Assembly (NCBI GenBank): GCA_963743825.1 | Contig: CAVURC010000018.1 | Coordinates: forward strand, 299,786-363,785 | Origin: Sva-07 sp963743825 | Lineage (GTDB): Bacteria; Actinomycetota; Acidimicrobiia; Acidimicrobiales; Ilumatobacteraceae | Direction of reading: 5' to 3' | DNA length: 64,000 nucleotides | The notes under the pieces: model-generated | Databases searched by the model: none | What the model was told of the DNA's origin: nothing | The model's input: the letters and a program-made list of their open reading frames with translations, nothing else | Shown: positions 52,284 through 61,542 of the stretch, one piece after another | Layout of the letters: the number at the start of each line of letters is the position of its first letter | How positions within the stretch are numbered: the stretch's first letter is position 1 | Made by a program: the position numbers and the translations under genes

Positions 52284-52867
52284 GACAGCACCACAACCAC
52301 GTCGGCGCCGGTCAGACTGTGGTGTGAAGCGTTCGACCGCGATCCGACATCTCGTCGAGCTGGCCGACGTCGCCACTGAGCGGCCTCATCGACGACCTGC
52401 GATCAGGCGCCGTGGCGGAGGTGATCGAGCCAGATCAGGCTGAATTCGTCGAACAGGTCGGCGTCGAACTCGAGGTGTCCAAGGCGCGCCCGCGTTCGAT
52501 CCTCGACGTGTCCTGGGACCACGCCTGGCGGCGAAACCATCGCAATCACACCAGCCCCGAAGACCAGCTCTGCCGCGCCAACCGGCGTGACCGAACTCGA
52601 GGCCGCGCTCAACGACGGGCGGGTTGACGACGAAGGGTGAGGGACGGGCTCATGAGGGCGGCGCCGACGGCGGATGAGAGCGTGAGGTTGCGACTCGACG
52701 AGCCCCACCCGATTCACATCGCCGACAGCCACGAGCCGTACGCCGTCACGTTGCCCGGTCGGCCGACGAGGTCGCCGCCGCCGTGTGCGGCAACCGCCAA
52801 CGGGTGGCGATCACACTCGGCAAAGCCGCTCTGCCCACACTTGCATCCGCTGGCGAGGGCGCCACGC
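52284..52867. other. Unrecognised stretch
   Basis: Almost 600 bases in which no gene is supported. Several short frames show plausible codon use (one ending in a sequence like RQRVAITLGKAALPTLASAG), so degraded coding remnants are possible. Confidence 0.45.
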
Positions 52868-52873
52868 TAGGTT
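52868..52873 (+). promoter_or_regulatory. -10 box of the hydrolase gene
   Basis: TAGGTT six bases before GTG 52880. Confidence 0.45.
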
Positions 52874-52879
52874 CGCTAT

Positions 52880-53965
52880 GTGATCGGTGTCGATCGGCCA
52901 GATGGCGGCTTCGACGATGGATCACGTCTGACGGTCGGCGCACGTTCACTGTTGGGCCTGCTGCCGGGACGGCGCGACGACGTGATCGCAGTGGTCAATG
53001 GCTTGTTCGGCGATGCCCTCGACGAACGTGACTCGCCGCTTGCGACGCCGATGACGGTCCGGGCCGGCGCTGTGGTTCTCCCGCTCGAACGCAACATGCC
53101 GCGCGCCGCGCTGGCAGAGGCGATTCCCGATGCCACGTCACGGATCTGCCTGCTCGTGCATGGCCTGATGTCGACCGAATCCGTGTGGAGTTACCCCACC
53201 GACGGGTCGACAACCTTTGGGACCCTGCTCGCCCGCGACCACGGGGTCACGACGCTGTCGTTGCGGTACAACACCGGTCGCCACATCTCCACCAACGGGC
53301 GCGAACTGGCCGAGATCCTGACTTGGCTGATGCGGGCCTGGCCGGTGCCGGTCCGAGAGATCAACCTCATCGGGCACAGTATGGGCGGTCTCGTCGTGCG
53401 GTCCGCCTGCCACTACGCGCGCTCGATTCGCCCGCTTGGACGACACCTCCCCTTCGGTCGCCGGTGGACCTCGAAGGTTCGGCGGGTGGTGTTGATCGGG
53501 GTGCCGAACACCGGTGCCCCGCTCGAGGTGATCGTCAACACGGTCAGCGCCGCACTGTGGGCGCTTCCCGTTCCTGCGACACGACTGGTGGGCTTCGGGT
53601 TGGATCGTCGCAGCGCCGGCATCAAGGATTTACGCTTCGGCGCCATCGCCGACGAGGACTGGCTCGAGCAAGACCCTGGCACCCGGACCCGACAACATCC
53701 CCATCGCGTGCTTCGGCTGCGACGTGCCCGGTATCTCACGATCGCCGGAACCGTCACCGCCGATCCCGAGCACCCGTTGGCAAAGGTCATCGGCGATGCC
53801 CTCGTCACCTCCTCGAGCGCCGGCGGACTCGCCGGGCAAGCCGGCGTCGAGGAACTGTTCCCCGACGCAACCCAACACGTGTTCCCCAAGGTGACCCATG
53901 TCGCGCTCGCCCACCACGAAGCCGCCCATGCCGTCATCGACGCCTGGTGGCCGATGCCGACCTGA
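52880..53965 (+). CDS. Alpha/beta-hydrolase, lipase-like (PGAP1/triacylglycerol lipase type)
   Basis: A 361-residue alpha/beta-hydrolase. The oxyanion region CLLVHGLMSTESVW (about 90-103) and nucleophile elbow NLIGHSMGGLVVRSACHYA (Ser167) resemble PGAP1-like and lipase-class hydrolases; the catalytic histidine is probably in KVTHVALAHHEAAH near the end. There is no signal peptide, so it should be cytosolic or peripheral. Substrate (lipid or ester) unknown. The GTG start follows a -10 box. Confidence 0.85.
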   Translation: MIGVDRPDGGFDDGSRLTVGARSLLGLLPGRRDDVIAVVNGLFGDALDERDSPLATPMTVRAGAVVLPLERNMPRAALAEAIPDATSRICLLVHGLMSTESVWSYPTDGSTTFGTLLARDHGVTTLSLRYNTGRHISTNGRELAEILTWLMRAWPVPVREINLIGHSMGGLVVRSACHYARSIRPLGRHLPFGRRWTSKVRRVVLIGVPNTGAPLEVIVNTVSAALWALPVPATRLVGFGLDRRSAGIKDLRFGAIADEDWLEQDPGTRTRQHPHRVLRLRRARYLTIAGTVTADPEHPLAKVIGDALVTSSSAGGLAGQAGVEELFPDATQHVFPKVTHVALAHHEAAHAVIDAWWPMPT

Positions 53966-53984
53966 ACAGAGCTGGGATTTCACA

Positions 53985-54060
53985 TGGAGCCGGGTGCGAG
54001 GATCGAACTCGCCACCTCATGATTACAAATCAAGTGCTCTACCAACTGAGCTAACCCGGC
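53985..54060 (-). tRNA. tRNA-Thr (anticodon TGT), CCA encoded
   Basis: On the minus strand GCCGGGT pairs with ACCCGGC, followed by T and CCA. The D-arm TAGCTCAGTTGGTAGAGCA and T-arm GAGTTCGATCCTC are canonical. The anticodon loop TTTGTAA reads TGT. One T-T mismatch lies in the anticodon stem (CTTGA with TCATG). Confidence 0.93.
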
Positions 54061-54100
54061 GGGGTCGGGTCAGGATACCGACCGGCACGCACTCAATTGG

Positions 54101-54652
54101 TCAGCCGAGGTCTTCCCAGCTGACGAACAGGAACGTGGAGATCAGGCGGTACTGGAGGCTGGTCGGCAAGCGGTCGGGCCTCGGCCGGTACACCCCGATG
54201 AGGTCGACGATCAGATCACAATCGACAAACGACGTCAGATCGACTGCGCCGCCTCCGAGTTTGATGGTGACGAGGTTCGCAACGGCGCCGTCGAATGCCC
54301 CCGCGTTGAGACTCGACGTGTCGGGCATCGGCTCACCCGCCGGGAACACCGTGACGAAGTTCCAACCAGCTCCACGACTCACTGCCGTGACCGTGAGTAC
54401 GGCAGCCACCGCGTCGGCGGGCACACCTGGTTGGCTCGTGATCCCGACGCGAATCCATCGCCCGCCGAGCCGCTCGAATCCGTACCCGACGGGCAAGCCG
54501 GGGCGAGTGCGCGTGTCGCACAGCCGTCGCTGGTCGACAACTTCGAAGTAGCTCGCACCGGGCTCGACCGCGTCGGCGGTCCCCGACAGCAGGGTGGCCC
54601 CAGCGACCGCTCCGGCGGTCCCGGCGATGAACGCACGGCGACCGAGCTGCAC
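54101..54652 (-). CDS. Tat-exported 'DTR'-domain protein
   Basis: A 183-residue protein with a twin-arginine signal (LGRRAFIAGTAGAVAGATLL) and cleavage near TADAVEP. The mature part has RRLCDTRTRPG, AAVLTVTAVSRGAGWNFVTV, DTSSLNAGAFDGAVANLVTI and CDLIVDLIGVYRP. This is the same domain pattern as the collagen-like secreted protein at 13.1-14.1 kb. Function unknown; probably surface or periplasmic. Confidence 0.75.
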   Translation of the reverse strand: MQLGRRAFIAGTAGAVAGATLLSGTADAVEPGASYFEVVDQRRLCDTRTRPGLPVGYGFERLGGRWIRVGITSQPGVPADAVAAVLTVTAVSRGAGWNFVTVFPAGEPMPDTSSLNAGAFDGAVANLVTIKLGGGAVDLTSFVDCDLIVDLIGVYRPRPDRLPTSLQYRLISTFLFVSWEDLG

Positions 54653-54727
54653 CGTGGCGCCGGCGTCAGTGGTGCCATTACCGGGATCGGCGTTAGTGGG
54701 GCTCTGGCGGCCGCTGATTCACGCAAA

Positions 54728-55722
54728 CTAGGGCAGGTTGAGACGCAGTCGCGACACTTCGTACAAGGAAACCGCGGCCGCGGCCGACACGTTGAGCGAG
54801 CTGACGTGGCCTGCCATCGGGATGCCGACGATGGAATCGCAGCGTTCTCGCACCAATCGCGACAATCCAGCACCCTCCGCACCCAGGACGAGGCAAATCG
54901 GCTCGGTGGCGAGCGACCCGATGTCGTAGAGCCCTCGGTCGGCGCCATCATCGAGTCCGACGATCCAGATTCCATGCTCGGTGAGCTGGCGAAGCGCAGC
55001 CGGAAGACCCGGCACGAGCGCCATCGGAACGTACTCGACGGCGCCGGCAGCCGACTTGGCGACGGTCGGGGTGACGTGGACGGCCCGATGCTTGGGCAGC
55101 AACACACCGGTCACGCCGGCGGCGTCGCAGGTGCGGATGATCGCGCCGAGGTTGCCGGGGTCGGTGACACCGTCGACCGCGACGAGGAACGGACTGGCTC
55201 CGCGACCGGACCGTCGGGCTCCGATCAGGTCGCCCAGATCGGCCTCGGGGATCTCGGCTGCGTGGGCGAGCACGCCCTGAGGCGCCTCACTTCGCGCCTC
55301 GCGTTCCAATTTCGCCCTTGCCACGTGCAGGAGCGGGATACGGCGCGCGGCAGCGATCTCGACGATGTCGGCGACGCCGGCATCACCTTCGAGTTCGGCG
55401 CTGATCCACACCTCGTGCACCTTGCGTCGCTCGGCGATGAGAAGCTCACGAACTGCCTGACGCCCTTCGACCTGGCGACCACCGAGCCCCTTTGCTGCAC
55501 CGGCGCTTCCACTCGTTTGACGCGAGGTGGGCGGGCGACCACCCGAGGAACGCCCCGGCGGGCGAGATCCCGATCCACGCGGCGCGCTCGTCGTCCCGGG
55601 CCAGGCTTGCCACTCGACGCCCTACCGTTCGACGACTTGCTGCTCGGACCCTTGGCGCCGGACGCCTTGCCACTCGACGCCTTGCCACTCGGTCGACGGC
55701 CGGACGATCGACCGGTGCTCAC
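54728..55722 (-). CDS. rlmB: 23S rRNA (guanosine-2'-O-)-methyltransferase RlmB/TrmH family (frameshifted)
   Basis: A SpoU/TrmH methyltransferase. The substrate-binding domain begins VEGRQAVRELLIAERRKVHE; the SPOUT domain has the three family motifs NLGAIIRTCDAAGVTGVLLP, LVLGAEGAGLSRLVRERCD and VSSLNVSAAAAVSLYE. The N-terminus is a low-complexity basic tail (GRRPSGKASSGKASGAKGPS). GTG 55722 overlaps the ispF stop (GTGA). Between this start and the conserved part the frame must shift by one base near 55560-55610; one indel gives about 331 residues. Alternatively translation begins inside the conserved frame. Confidence 0.8.
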
Positions 55723-56222
55723 GACGGTTCCACCGTGCGATGGATCAATGCCGACGCGAAGCACGCCACGCCCTCGCCGCGACCGATCGCACCGAGCTGT
55801 TCGGCACGGTTGCCCTTCACCGTGACCGGCCCGGCGACGGCAGTCGACAGATTTCGCTGCATCTCGTCGCGCATCGGCGCCAGTTTCGGTCGCTCGCACA
55901 CCACGGCACAGTCGACGTTCGACACCCGCCATCCGTCCTCGGCGAGCATCGCCGCGACGTGGCGCAACAGCACCATCGAATCGGCGTCCTCCCACCGCGA
56001 ATCGGTGTCGGGGAAATGCATTCCGATGTCGCCGAGCCCTGCGGCGCCGAGGAGCGCATCGGCGCACGCATGAGCGACTGCGTCGGCATCACTGTGACCC
56101 TCGAGCCCGGGTTCGCCGTCGAAGTGACAGCCGCCCAGCACGAGGATCCGATCCGGATCGCTGCTGAATCGGTGAATGTCGAAGCCCTGACCAACTCGGA
56201 AATCGGGAACGGGGTGCGTCAT
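55719..56222 (-). CDS. ispF: 2-C-methyl-D-erythritol 2,4-cyclodiphosphate synthase
   Basis: A 167-residue MECDP synthase of the MEP isoprenoid pathway. Metal ligands are visible in GQGFDIHRF (Asp15, His17) and GHSDADAVAHACADALLGAA (His43); IGMHFPDTDSRW and TVKGNRAEQLGAIGRGEGV complete the family pattern. Its ATG overlaps the ispD stop and its stop overlaps the rlmB start, giving a tightly coupled ispD-ispF-rlmB operon. Confidence 0.95.
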   Translation of the reverse strand: MTHPVPDFRVGQGFDIHRFSSDPDRILVLGGCHFDGEPGLEGHSDADAVAHACADALLGAAGLGDIGMHFPDTDSRWEDADSMVLLRHVAAMLAEDGWRVSNVDCAVVCERPKLAPMRDEMQRNLSTAVAGPVTVKGNRAEQLGAIGRGEGVACFASALIHRTVEPS

Positions 56223-56869
56223 GAGTTGGATCCTGTCGGGTCGGCAACGAGCTGCCGGCGGGCCCACTCGAGATCGTCGGGATGGGTGATCTTGCGATTG
56301 CGGGGCTCGCCGGCGACCACGACGACGCGGCCACCGATGCGCTCGACGAGCGCTGCGTCGTCGGTGGAGGCGTCACCGCCACGATGTGCACGCCGCAGGA
56401 TGTCGGCTCGGAAAGCCTGAGGCGTCTGGACGGCGACCAGAGATGACCGATCCGGGGTCGACACCACCGCACCATCCGCGACGATCTTGATGGTGTCGGT
56501 GACCGCAACGGCGGGAACCGCTCCGTCGGCTCCGGCGACGACGGCATCGATGACCCGGAGGAAGAGTTCCGGCGTCGCGAACGGCCGTGCGGCATCGTGC
56601 ACACAGATGATCGTTGCATCGTCGGGCACCGCGGCCAGGCCCGCACGGACCGATTCACTGCGGGTCGCTCCGCCGGCCACGGCTCGTTCGCGATCGGCGT
56701 CGGCGGCCGGAACCACGACGACCACACCATCACAGGTCTCCTCGGCACTCGCGCAGGCGTGTTCGATCACACGACGCTCGCCGAGGAGTTCGTACTGTTT
56801 CAAGGTTCCGAAGCGCTGGCCGCTGCCGCCACCGACCACGATCGTCCAGATGTGTTCAGCGCCGGTCAC
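56219..56869 (-). CDS. ispD: 2-C-methyl-D-erythritol 4-phosphate cytidylyltransferase
   Basis: About 216 residues from GTG 56869 (VTGAEHIWTIVVGGGSGQRF). The CTP-binding GGGSGQRFG, the HDAARPFATPEL motif and VQTPQAFRADIL followed by STDDAALVER are diagnostic of IspD. The third MEP-pathway step is thus encoded with the fifth (ispF). TACCCT eight bases upstream of this GTG supports the start; a longer frame begins at 56902 but would overlap the divergent promoter. Confidence 0.93.
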   Translation of the reverse strand: MTGAEHIWTIVVGGGSGQRFGTLKQYELLGERRVIEHACASAEETCDGVVVVVPAADADRERAVAGGATRSESVRAGLAAVPDDATIICVHDAARPFATPELFLRVIDAVVAGADGAVPAVAVTDTIKIVADGAVVSTPDRSSLVAVQTPQAFRADILRRAHRGGDASTDDAALVERIGGRVVVVAGEPRNRKITHPDDLEWARRQLVADPTGSNS

Positions 56870-56900
56870 AACGGCGCAGGGTAGTACCGTGACCGAAGTC

Positions 56901-57563
56901 ATGGCTCACGAAGACACCCTTGCCCGCACCGACTTCTTCGCTGACGCAGCGACCGACGCGTTGCGGCGCGTCGCCGCGGCAGGCCATGAGCTGCACCTCA
57001 TCCGTGGCGACGTGCTCTTCAACGAGGGTGATCCTCCCGAAGCGCTCTATCTCGTCCTGCGGGGCCGGATCGCGATCGCACTGGCCAATCCGATCGACCG
57101 ACGCGAGAGTGTGGTCGCACTGATGGAGGCCAACGACCTGTTCGGCGAGATGGGCATGCTCGACGACGGACCCCGCTCGGCCATGGCTCGCGCCCTCGAA
57201 CCGACCACGTTGCTGTCGATCCCGTACGGCCCCGTGTTCGAGATGTTCGAGGAGAATCCAAAGCTGCTGTGGAACGTCACTCGGCTGTTGGCCCAACGGA
57301 TCCGGGTGACCGACGAGGCGCTTGCCGACTCGGTGTTCCTCGACGTCACGGGCCGCACGGCCAAGCGCCTCTTGGAGTTGGCAGACGGCACCGACGAGTT
57401 CACCTTGCCGGTCACCCAGGAGGAGCTGGCCGGGATGGTCGGCGCGTCGCGCGAGCGGGTCAACAAGGCCATCGCCAGCTTCATCCGCCTGGGCTGGCTC
57501 GAACAGAACGACCGCACCTACCGCATCACCCAGCGCGACCGCCTCGAACTCCGCTCCCGCTGA
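56901..57563 (+). CDS. Crp/Fnr-family transcriptional regulator
   Basis: A 220-residue regulator. The cyclic-nucleotide-binding domain spans about 10-115 (LIRGDVLFNEGDPPEALYLV, FGEMGMLDDGPRSAMARAL). The C-terminal winged helix is at about 165-210 (LPVTQEELAGMVGASRERVN, KAIASFIRLGWLEQNDRTYR). The phosphate-binding cassette lacks the classical RSA-T/S sequence in full (GPRSAMARA is close), so cAMP binding is plausible. GTG 56889, four codons upstream, is an alternative start. Divergent from ispD. Confidence 0.92.
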   Translation: MAHEDTLARTDFFADAATDALRRVAAAGHELHLIRGDVLFNEGDPPEALYLVLRGRIAIALANPIDRRESVVALMEANDLFGEMGMLDDGPRSAMARALEPTTLLSIPYGPVFEMFEENPKLLWNVTRLLAQRIRVTDEALADSVFLDVTGRTAKRLLELADGTDEFTLPVTQEELAGMVGASRERVNKAIASFIRLGWLEQNDRTYRITQRDRLELRSR

Positions 57564-57595
57564 CGTACACGATGTGTCTGACACATCGTGTACGT
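57563..57595. terminator. Perfect 16-bp palindrome between convergent genes
   Basis: ACGTACACGATGTGTC, one T, GACACATCGTGTACGT. It starts on the last base of the crp-like stop codon and ends two bases before the stop of the convergent gene, so it probably terminates both. Confidence 0.8.
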
Positions 57596-57596
57596 G

Positions 57597-58247
57597 TCAC
57601 GTGGTGAGCCAGGTGCGGGCGCGTCGGAAGGCGTCGGCGGCGTCGGCCGGACGATGGGCCGGACGCTCGGGGGCGTGAGCGAACCCGTGCTCGGCGTCGG
57701 GGTACCGCACCACGCTCACGCCGGCCGCTTCGAGCGTGACGACGTCGTCGGGCGGCGTGTACGGATCGAGTGCACCGATGATCGCGAGCACACGGTCCGG
57801 ATGACCGGCTGCGAGGTGATCGAGCGGTTCGCCCTGCCCCGGACCCTTCCACGCGTCGGGCAGACGGATCATTCCGTAGAAGCTGGCAATCCTCGCGAAA
57901 CGGTCACTGCGCGCCGACTTGAAGCAGTACATCCCGCCCATGCAGAACCCCAGCAGCCCCACCCGATCGCACCCGGTGGCGTCGGCGGCTTGCTCCAGGT
58001 CACGAAGATGGATGGCGTCGTCGAGATTCGACATCGCGGCCATCCGGGGCTCGACGTCGGGGCCGAGTTCGAGGCCGGGGAACGGTTCGACGGCGATCAC
58101 CGTCATCGACCACTCCGACGACAGCCGAGCGACCATGTCGTCGAAGAGCGGGCGCAGCCCGAAGATGTCGGGTGTGATGACGAGGCCCATCGCCGACGGG
58201 TCGCCCGCGATCTCAGCTTCGGTTCCGGACGGAAGTGTGATGCGCAT
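57597..58247 (-). CDS. Dienelactone hydrolase-family protein
   Basis: A 216-residue alpha/beta-hydrolase of the DLH family. The nucleophile elbow is VGLLGFCMGGMYCFKSA (Cys in GFCMGG as in dienelactone hydrolase). The acid is probably in ALDPYTPPDDV and the histidine in YPDAEHGFAH. It may hydrolyse a lactone or related ester. ATG 58247 is two bases after the stop of the LLM oxidoreductase gene, so the two are co-transcribed. Confidence 0.88.
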   Translation of the reverse strand: MRITLPSGTEAEIAGDPSAMGLVITPDIFGLRPLFDDMVARLSSEWSMTVIAVEPFPGLELGPDVEPRMAAMSNLDDAIHLRDLEQAADATGCDRVGLLGFCMGGMYCFKSARSDRFARIASFYGMIRLPDAWKGPGQGEPLDHLAAGHPDRVLAIIGALDPYTPPDDVVTLEAAGVSVVRYPDAEHGFAHAPERPAHRPADAADAFRRARTWLTT

Positions 58248-58249
58248 GG

Positions 58250-59245
58250 TCAGCGGGCGAACGTGTCGATCATCAGATGAACGTCGTCGGCGAGGGGATA
58301 GAGGATGGGGCACGTACATCCCGACGCGACGTACTCGTCGACCTTGGCGCGCACCTCGTCGGGTGTGCCGGATGCGGTGATCATCTGGACGATGTCGTCC
58401 GGCACGAGCTTGCTCGCAGCGACCACCTCGTCGTGCGTGGCCGGCCACGTGAGCACCTTGCCGATCTCGTCGAGCAGGTCCTGCGGAACGCCCGACGCCT
58501 TCATGATGTGGGGCTGCTGGCCGAGGTACTGCGTGACGAGAAGTCGGGCGCCGTCGAGCGCGGCCTGACGGTCGTCGTCGACCGAGCAGACGATGAGCTG
58601 CGGGCGGTCGATGTCGTCGAGCGTGCGTCCCACCTTGGCTGCGCCGCGTGCGAGCGCTTCGAGCGCGCCGACGTTGTAGCTCGGTGACACCAGGTAGTTG
58701 AGGACCGCCCCGTCGGCGATCTCCCCCGTCAGCTCCATCATCTGCATACCGGTCGCTCCGATGTAGATCGGCACGTCCTTCGCCCGACGCTCCTGGTACA
58801 CGTAGTCGAGCTCCACGCCGTCGAGGTGGACGTGGTATCCGTCCATCGTCACCGTCTCGTTGGCGAGCAGGCCACGCACCGCCTCCACGACCTCACGCAT
58901 CACCTTGAGAGGTCGGCTGCGATCGATGCCGACCTTCGCGGCCAGGGGATCCCACCACGCCCCGAGTCCGCAGATCATCCGACCGGGTGCGAGGTCGTCG
59001 AGTGTCGAGAAGGTCGAGGCGAGGCGCGCCGGATTGCGCGTCCAGCAGTCGATGACGCCGGAGCCGATCTTGATCCGGTCGGTCGTCGCGGCGAAGGCCG
59101 CCATCGGGACGACGGCATCGCGCACGAGGCGGCTGTCGGCCTGCCACACGGCGTCGAAGCCCTTGGCCTCGGCGTAGCGCACGAGTTCGATTCCCTGACG
59201 AATGTCGTGGGCGTCCTGGAGATACAACGCAACCGGATAGCTCAT
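58250..59245 (-). CDS. LLM-class (luciferase-like) oxidoreductase, probably F420-dependent
   Basis: A 331-residue luciferase-like monooxygenase-fold protein from ATG 59245 (MSYPVALYLQDAHDIRQGIE). LVRYAEAKGFDAVWQADSRL, RIKIGSGVIDCWTRNPARLA, GRMICGLGAWWDPLAAKVGI and VPIYIGATGMQMMELTGEIA are typical of F420-dependent methylenetetrahydromethanopterin reductase-like enzymes. F420 use is inferred from the subfamily and phylum. Forms a two-gene unit with the dienelactone hydrolase. Confidence 0.88.
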   Translation of the reverse strand: MSYPVALYLQDAHDIRQGIELVRYAEAKGFDAVWQADSRLVRDAVVPMAAFAATTDRIKIGSGVIDCWTRNPARLASTFSTLDDLAPGRMICGLGAWWDPLAAKVGIDRSRPLKVMREVVEAVRGLLANETVTMDGYHVHLDGVELDYVYQERRAKDVPIYIGATGMQMMELTGEIADGAVLNYLVSPSYNVGALEALARGAAKVGRTLDDIDRPQLIVCSVDDDRQAALDGARLLVTQYLGQQPHIMKASGVPQDLLDEIGKVLTWPATHDEVVAASKLVPDDIVQMITASGTPDEVRAKVDEYVASGCTCPILYPLADDVHLMIDTFAR

Positions 59246-59296
59246 CGGATCAGCATCGCACACCGGTAGCGTCACCGTCCGAGGTCCCCCACCACC

Positions 59297-60442
59297 ATGT
59301 TTCTCGCCTTCAAGGAAATGGCCCGCGCCAAGGTGCGTTTCGCCCTCCTCATCGCCGCCATTGCGTTGTTGGTGTTCCTGATCCTGTTCCAGCAGTCGCT
59401 GCAGAACGGTCTGATCACCGGCTTCATCGGAGCGATCCGCGAGCAGAGCGCGCCGGTGCTCGTCTACAGCGTCGACGGCCAACGAGTCATCCAGGGCAGT
59501 GTGATCACTCCGGAGATGGAGGCCCAGGTTCGTGCCGCCCCGGGCGCCGGCGAGGTCGGCCCGATCGGGCAGGGCACCTTCACGGGCCTGCCGAGTGGCA
59601 ACGCCGACGGTGAGGCGTTCGACACCACGATCATCGGCTACGAACTCGGCCCCGATGGCAACGGCATCGGGGCACCCACCACGGTCGTCGAGGGCCGGTT
59701 GCCGACCACCGACGACGAGGCGGTCGTGAGCGACGCCGACGTGCAGCTCGGCTACGGCATCGGCGACACCGTCACGCTCCTTCCGGGCGGCAAGGAGATC
59801 GTCATCGTCGGCGTCGCCGAGAACGCGCAGCTCAACGTGTCGCCCACGCTGTTCGTCTCGTACGACACCCTCCTCGGGGCCGTCAAGAGTGTGAACCCCG
59901 ACGCGGGCACTCCGCTGCCCAACGTGCTCGGCGTCATCCCCGCGGACGGGTACACACCCGATGAGGCGGTGACGTCGATCAACGAGCAGTCACTCGACCT
60001 CGACGCACTGACCAAGCAGGACGCGGCTGCCGAGACACCAGGCGTCGCGCAGGTACAACAGTCGTTCAACATCATCTTCCTGCTGTACGGCCTCGTCGTG
60101 CCGTGCGTGACGGGCCTGTTCTTCCTCATCGTCACGTTCCAGAAGGCGAACTCGCTCACGCTGCTGCGCGCGATCGGCGCGCCCGCCGGCCGGCTCGTGT
60201 CGTCGCTCCTGATCCAGGTGGTCGTCATCATCGGGATCGGGTTGCTGATCGGCACGCTCCTCTACTACCCGATCTCGCAACAGGCCCTCGGCGGCATCGC
60301 CCTGCAATTCGAGACGAGCGCGGTGATCTTCTGGTCGATCCTGCTGTTGTCGCTCGGCGTGCTCAGTTCGCTCGTGGCGGCGCGCCGCGTGTTGCAGATC
60401 GATCCGATCGAAGCGACCACCGGTCAGGGGGTCGGCTCGTGA
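59297..60442 (+). CDS. FtsX-type ABC transporter permease 1
   Basis: A 381-residue MacB/FtsX-type permease: one N-terminal membrane helix (FALLIAAIALLVFLILFQQS), a large extracytoplasmic domain (about 40-255), then three helices (IIFLLYGLVVPCVTGLFFLI; LIQVVVIIGIGLLIGTLLYY; VIFWSILLLSLGVLSSLVAA) ending in the usual RRVLQIDPIEA. It heads a five-gene operon and pairs with the following permease as a heterodimer. Such transporters move substrates out of the membrane or transmit mechanical signals rather than import. Confidence 0.9.
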   Translation: MFLAFKEMARAKVRFALLIAAIALLVFLILFQQSLQNGLITGFIGAIREQSAPVLVYSVDGQRVIQGSVITPEMEAQVRAAPGAGEVGPIGQGTFTGLPSGNADGEAFDTTIIGYELGPDGNGIGAPTTVVEGRLPTTDDEAVVSDADVQLGYGIGDTVTLLPGGKEIVIVGVAENAQLNVSPTLFVSYDTLLGAVKSVNPDAGTPLPNVLGVIPADGYTPDEAVTSINEQSLDLDALTKQDAAAETPGVAQVQQSFNIIFLLYGLVVPCVTGLFFLIVTFQKANSLTLLRAIGAPAGRLVSSLLIQVVVIIGIGLLIGTLLYYPISQQALGGIALQFETSAVIFWSILLLSLGVLSSLVAARRVLQIDPIEATTGQGVGS

Positions 60443-61542
60443 AGCTCGCATTGAAGGAACTCCGCCGTCGGCCCGGCCGATTCGCCACTGCGACGGTGAT
60501 CCTCACGCTCATCGCCATCCTGCTGATGTTCCTCGGCGGGTTGCTCGATGGACTCATCGCGTCGTCGACCGGCGCCATCCGGGCGCAGGACGCCGACGCC
60601 ATCGTCTACTCCGACACGGCGCAGGCATCGTTCGTTCGCAGCCGGATCGATCCCGAGCTGCGCGCCCAGGTCGAGGCTGTCGACGGCGTGACCGAGGTCG
60701 GCGGGATCGGCAACGTGCAGCTGGGAGCCCGGGTGCCGGGCAAGGGTCCCCGCGATCTCGCGAGCGTTGCCCTGTTCGGCTACGAACTCGCGCCTACGGG
60801 TGTCCCGGACGCGCCGGCATACGGCCAGGCATGGGCCGACGAGACCATCGAGGCCGACGGCGTCGAAGTGGGCATGATCATCGAAGTCGGTCCGGCGCGC
60901 ACCCCGATCGAGATCATCGGCTTCGTCGAGGACACGAACTTCAACGGCCAGTCGAGCCTGTGGGCATCGCCCGACACCTGGCGCGACGCGCTGAGCGCGA
61001 ACCGACCCGATGCGCAGTTGGGTCCCGACGTGTTCCAGGCCCTGATCGTGCGCGGCGACGGCGGCGACCTGCCCGACGCCATCGATGCGGCCACCGCCGG
61101 CGCCACCGATTCGTACACGGTCGACGAAGCGGTCGCGGCGATTCCCGGGATCACCGAGCAGCAGAACACCTTCAATCAGATCATCGGTGTGACGGTCGCG
61201 ATCGCCCTGGTGGTGATCGGGCTGTTCTTCGCGCTCCTCACCGTGGAGCGCACCAGTCTGTACGGCGTCTTGAAGGCGCTCGGTGCCAAGTCGTCGACGA
61301 TCTTCGCCGGGCTCGTCGCCCAGGCCGTGGTCGTCACCGCCATCGCCGCGCTGATCGCCGGCACGCTCGTGGTGATCCTCGATCTCGTCATCCCGGCCGG
61401 GTCGATCCCGTTGCTCGTCACCCCGGCGCGCATCATCCTGAGCGTCGTGCTCCTGCTCGTCGCGGCCGTTCTCGGCTGTTCGTTCTCGCTGCGCCGCGTG
61501 TTGCGCATCGATCCCGCCTCTGCGATCGGAACCACTTCATGA
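60439..61542 (+). CDS. FtsX-type ABC transporter permease 2
   Basis: A 367-residue permease with the same layout as its neighbour: N-terminal helix (FATATVILTLIAILLMFLGG), extracytoplasmic domain, three C-terminal helices and the ending RRVLRIDPASAIG. The GTG start overlaps the previous stop (GTGA) and its own stop overlaps the next start (ATGA). The partner permease shares the architecture, with modest sequence similarity. Confidence 0.9.
   Translation: MKLALKELRRRPGRFATATVILTLIAILLMFLGGLLDGLIASSTGAIRAQDADAIVYSDTAQASFVRSRIDPELRAQVEAVDGVTEVGGIGNVQLGARVPGKGPRDLASVALFGYELAPTGVPDAPAYGQAWADETIEADGVEVGMIIEVGPARTPIEIIGFVEDTNFNGQSSLWASPDTWRDALSANRPDAQLGPDVFQALIVRGDGGDLPDAIDAATAGATDSYTVDEAVAAIPGITEQQNTFNQIIGVTVAIALVVIGLFFALLTVERTSLYGVLKALGAKSSTIFAGLVAQAVVVTAIAALIAGTLVVILDLVIPAGSIPLLVTPARIILSVVLLLVAAVLGCSFSLRRVLRIDPASAIGTTS

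Noticed and set aside
52403..52732. Short frames on both strands between the small membrane protein and the hydrolase
   Set aside because: None shows a start signal or a recognisable domain; at most these are remnants.
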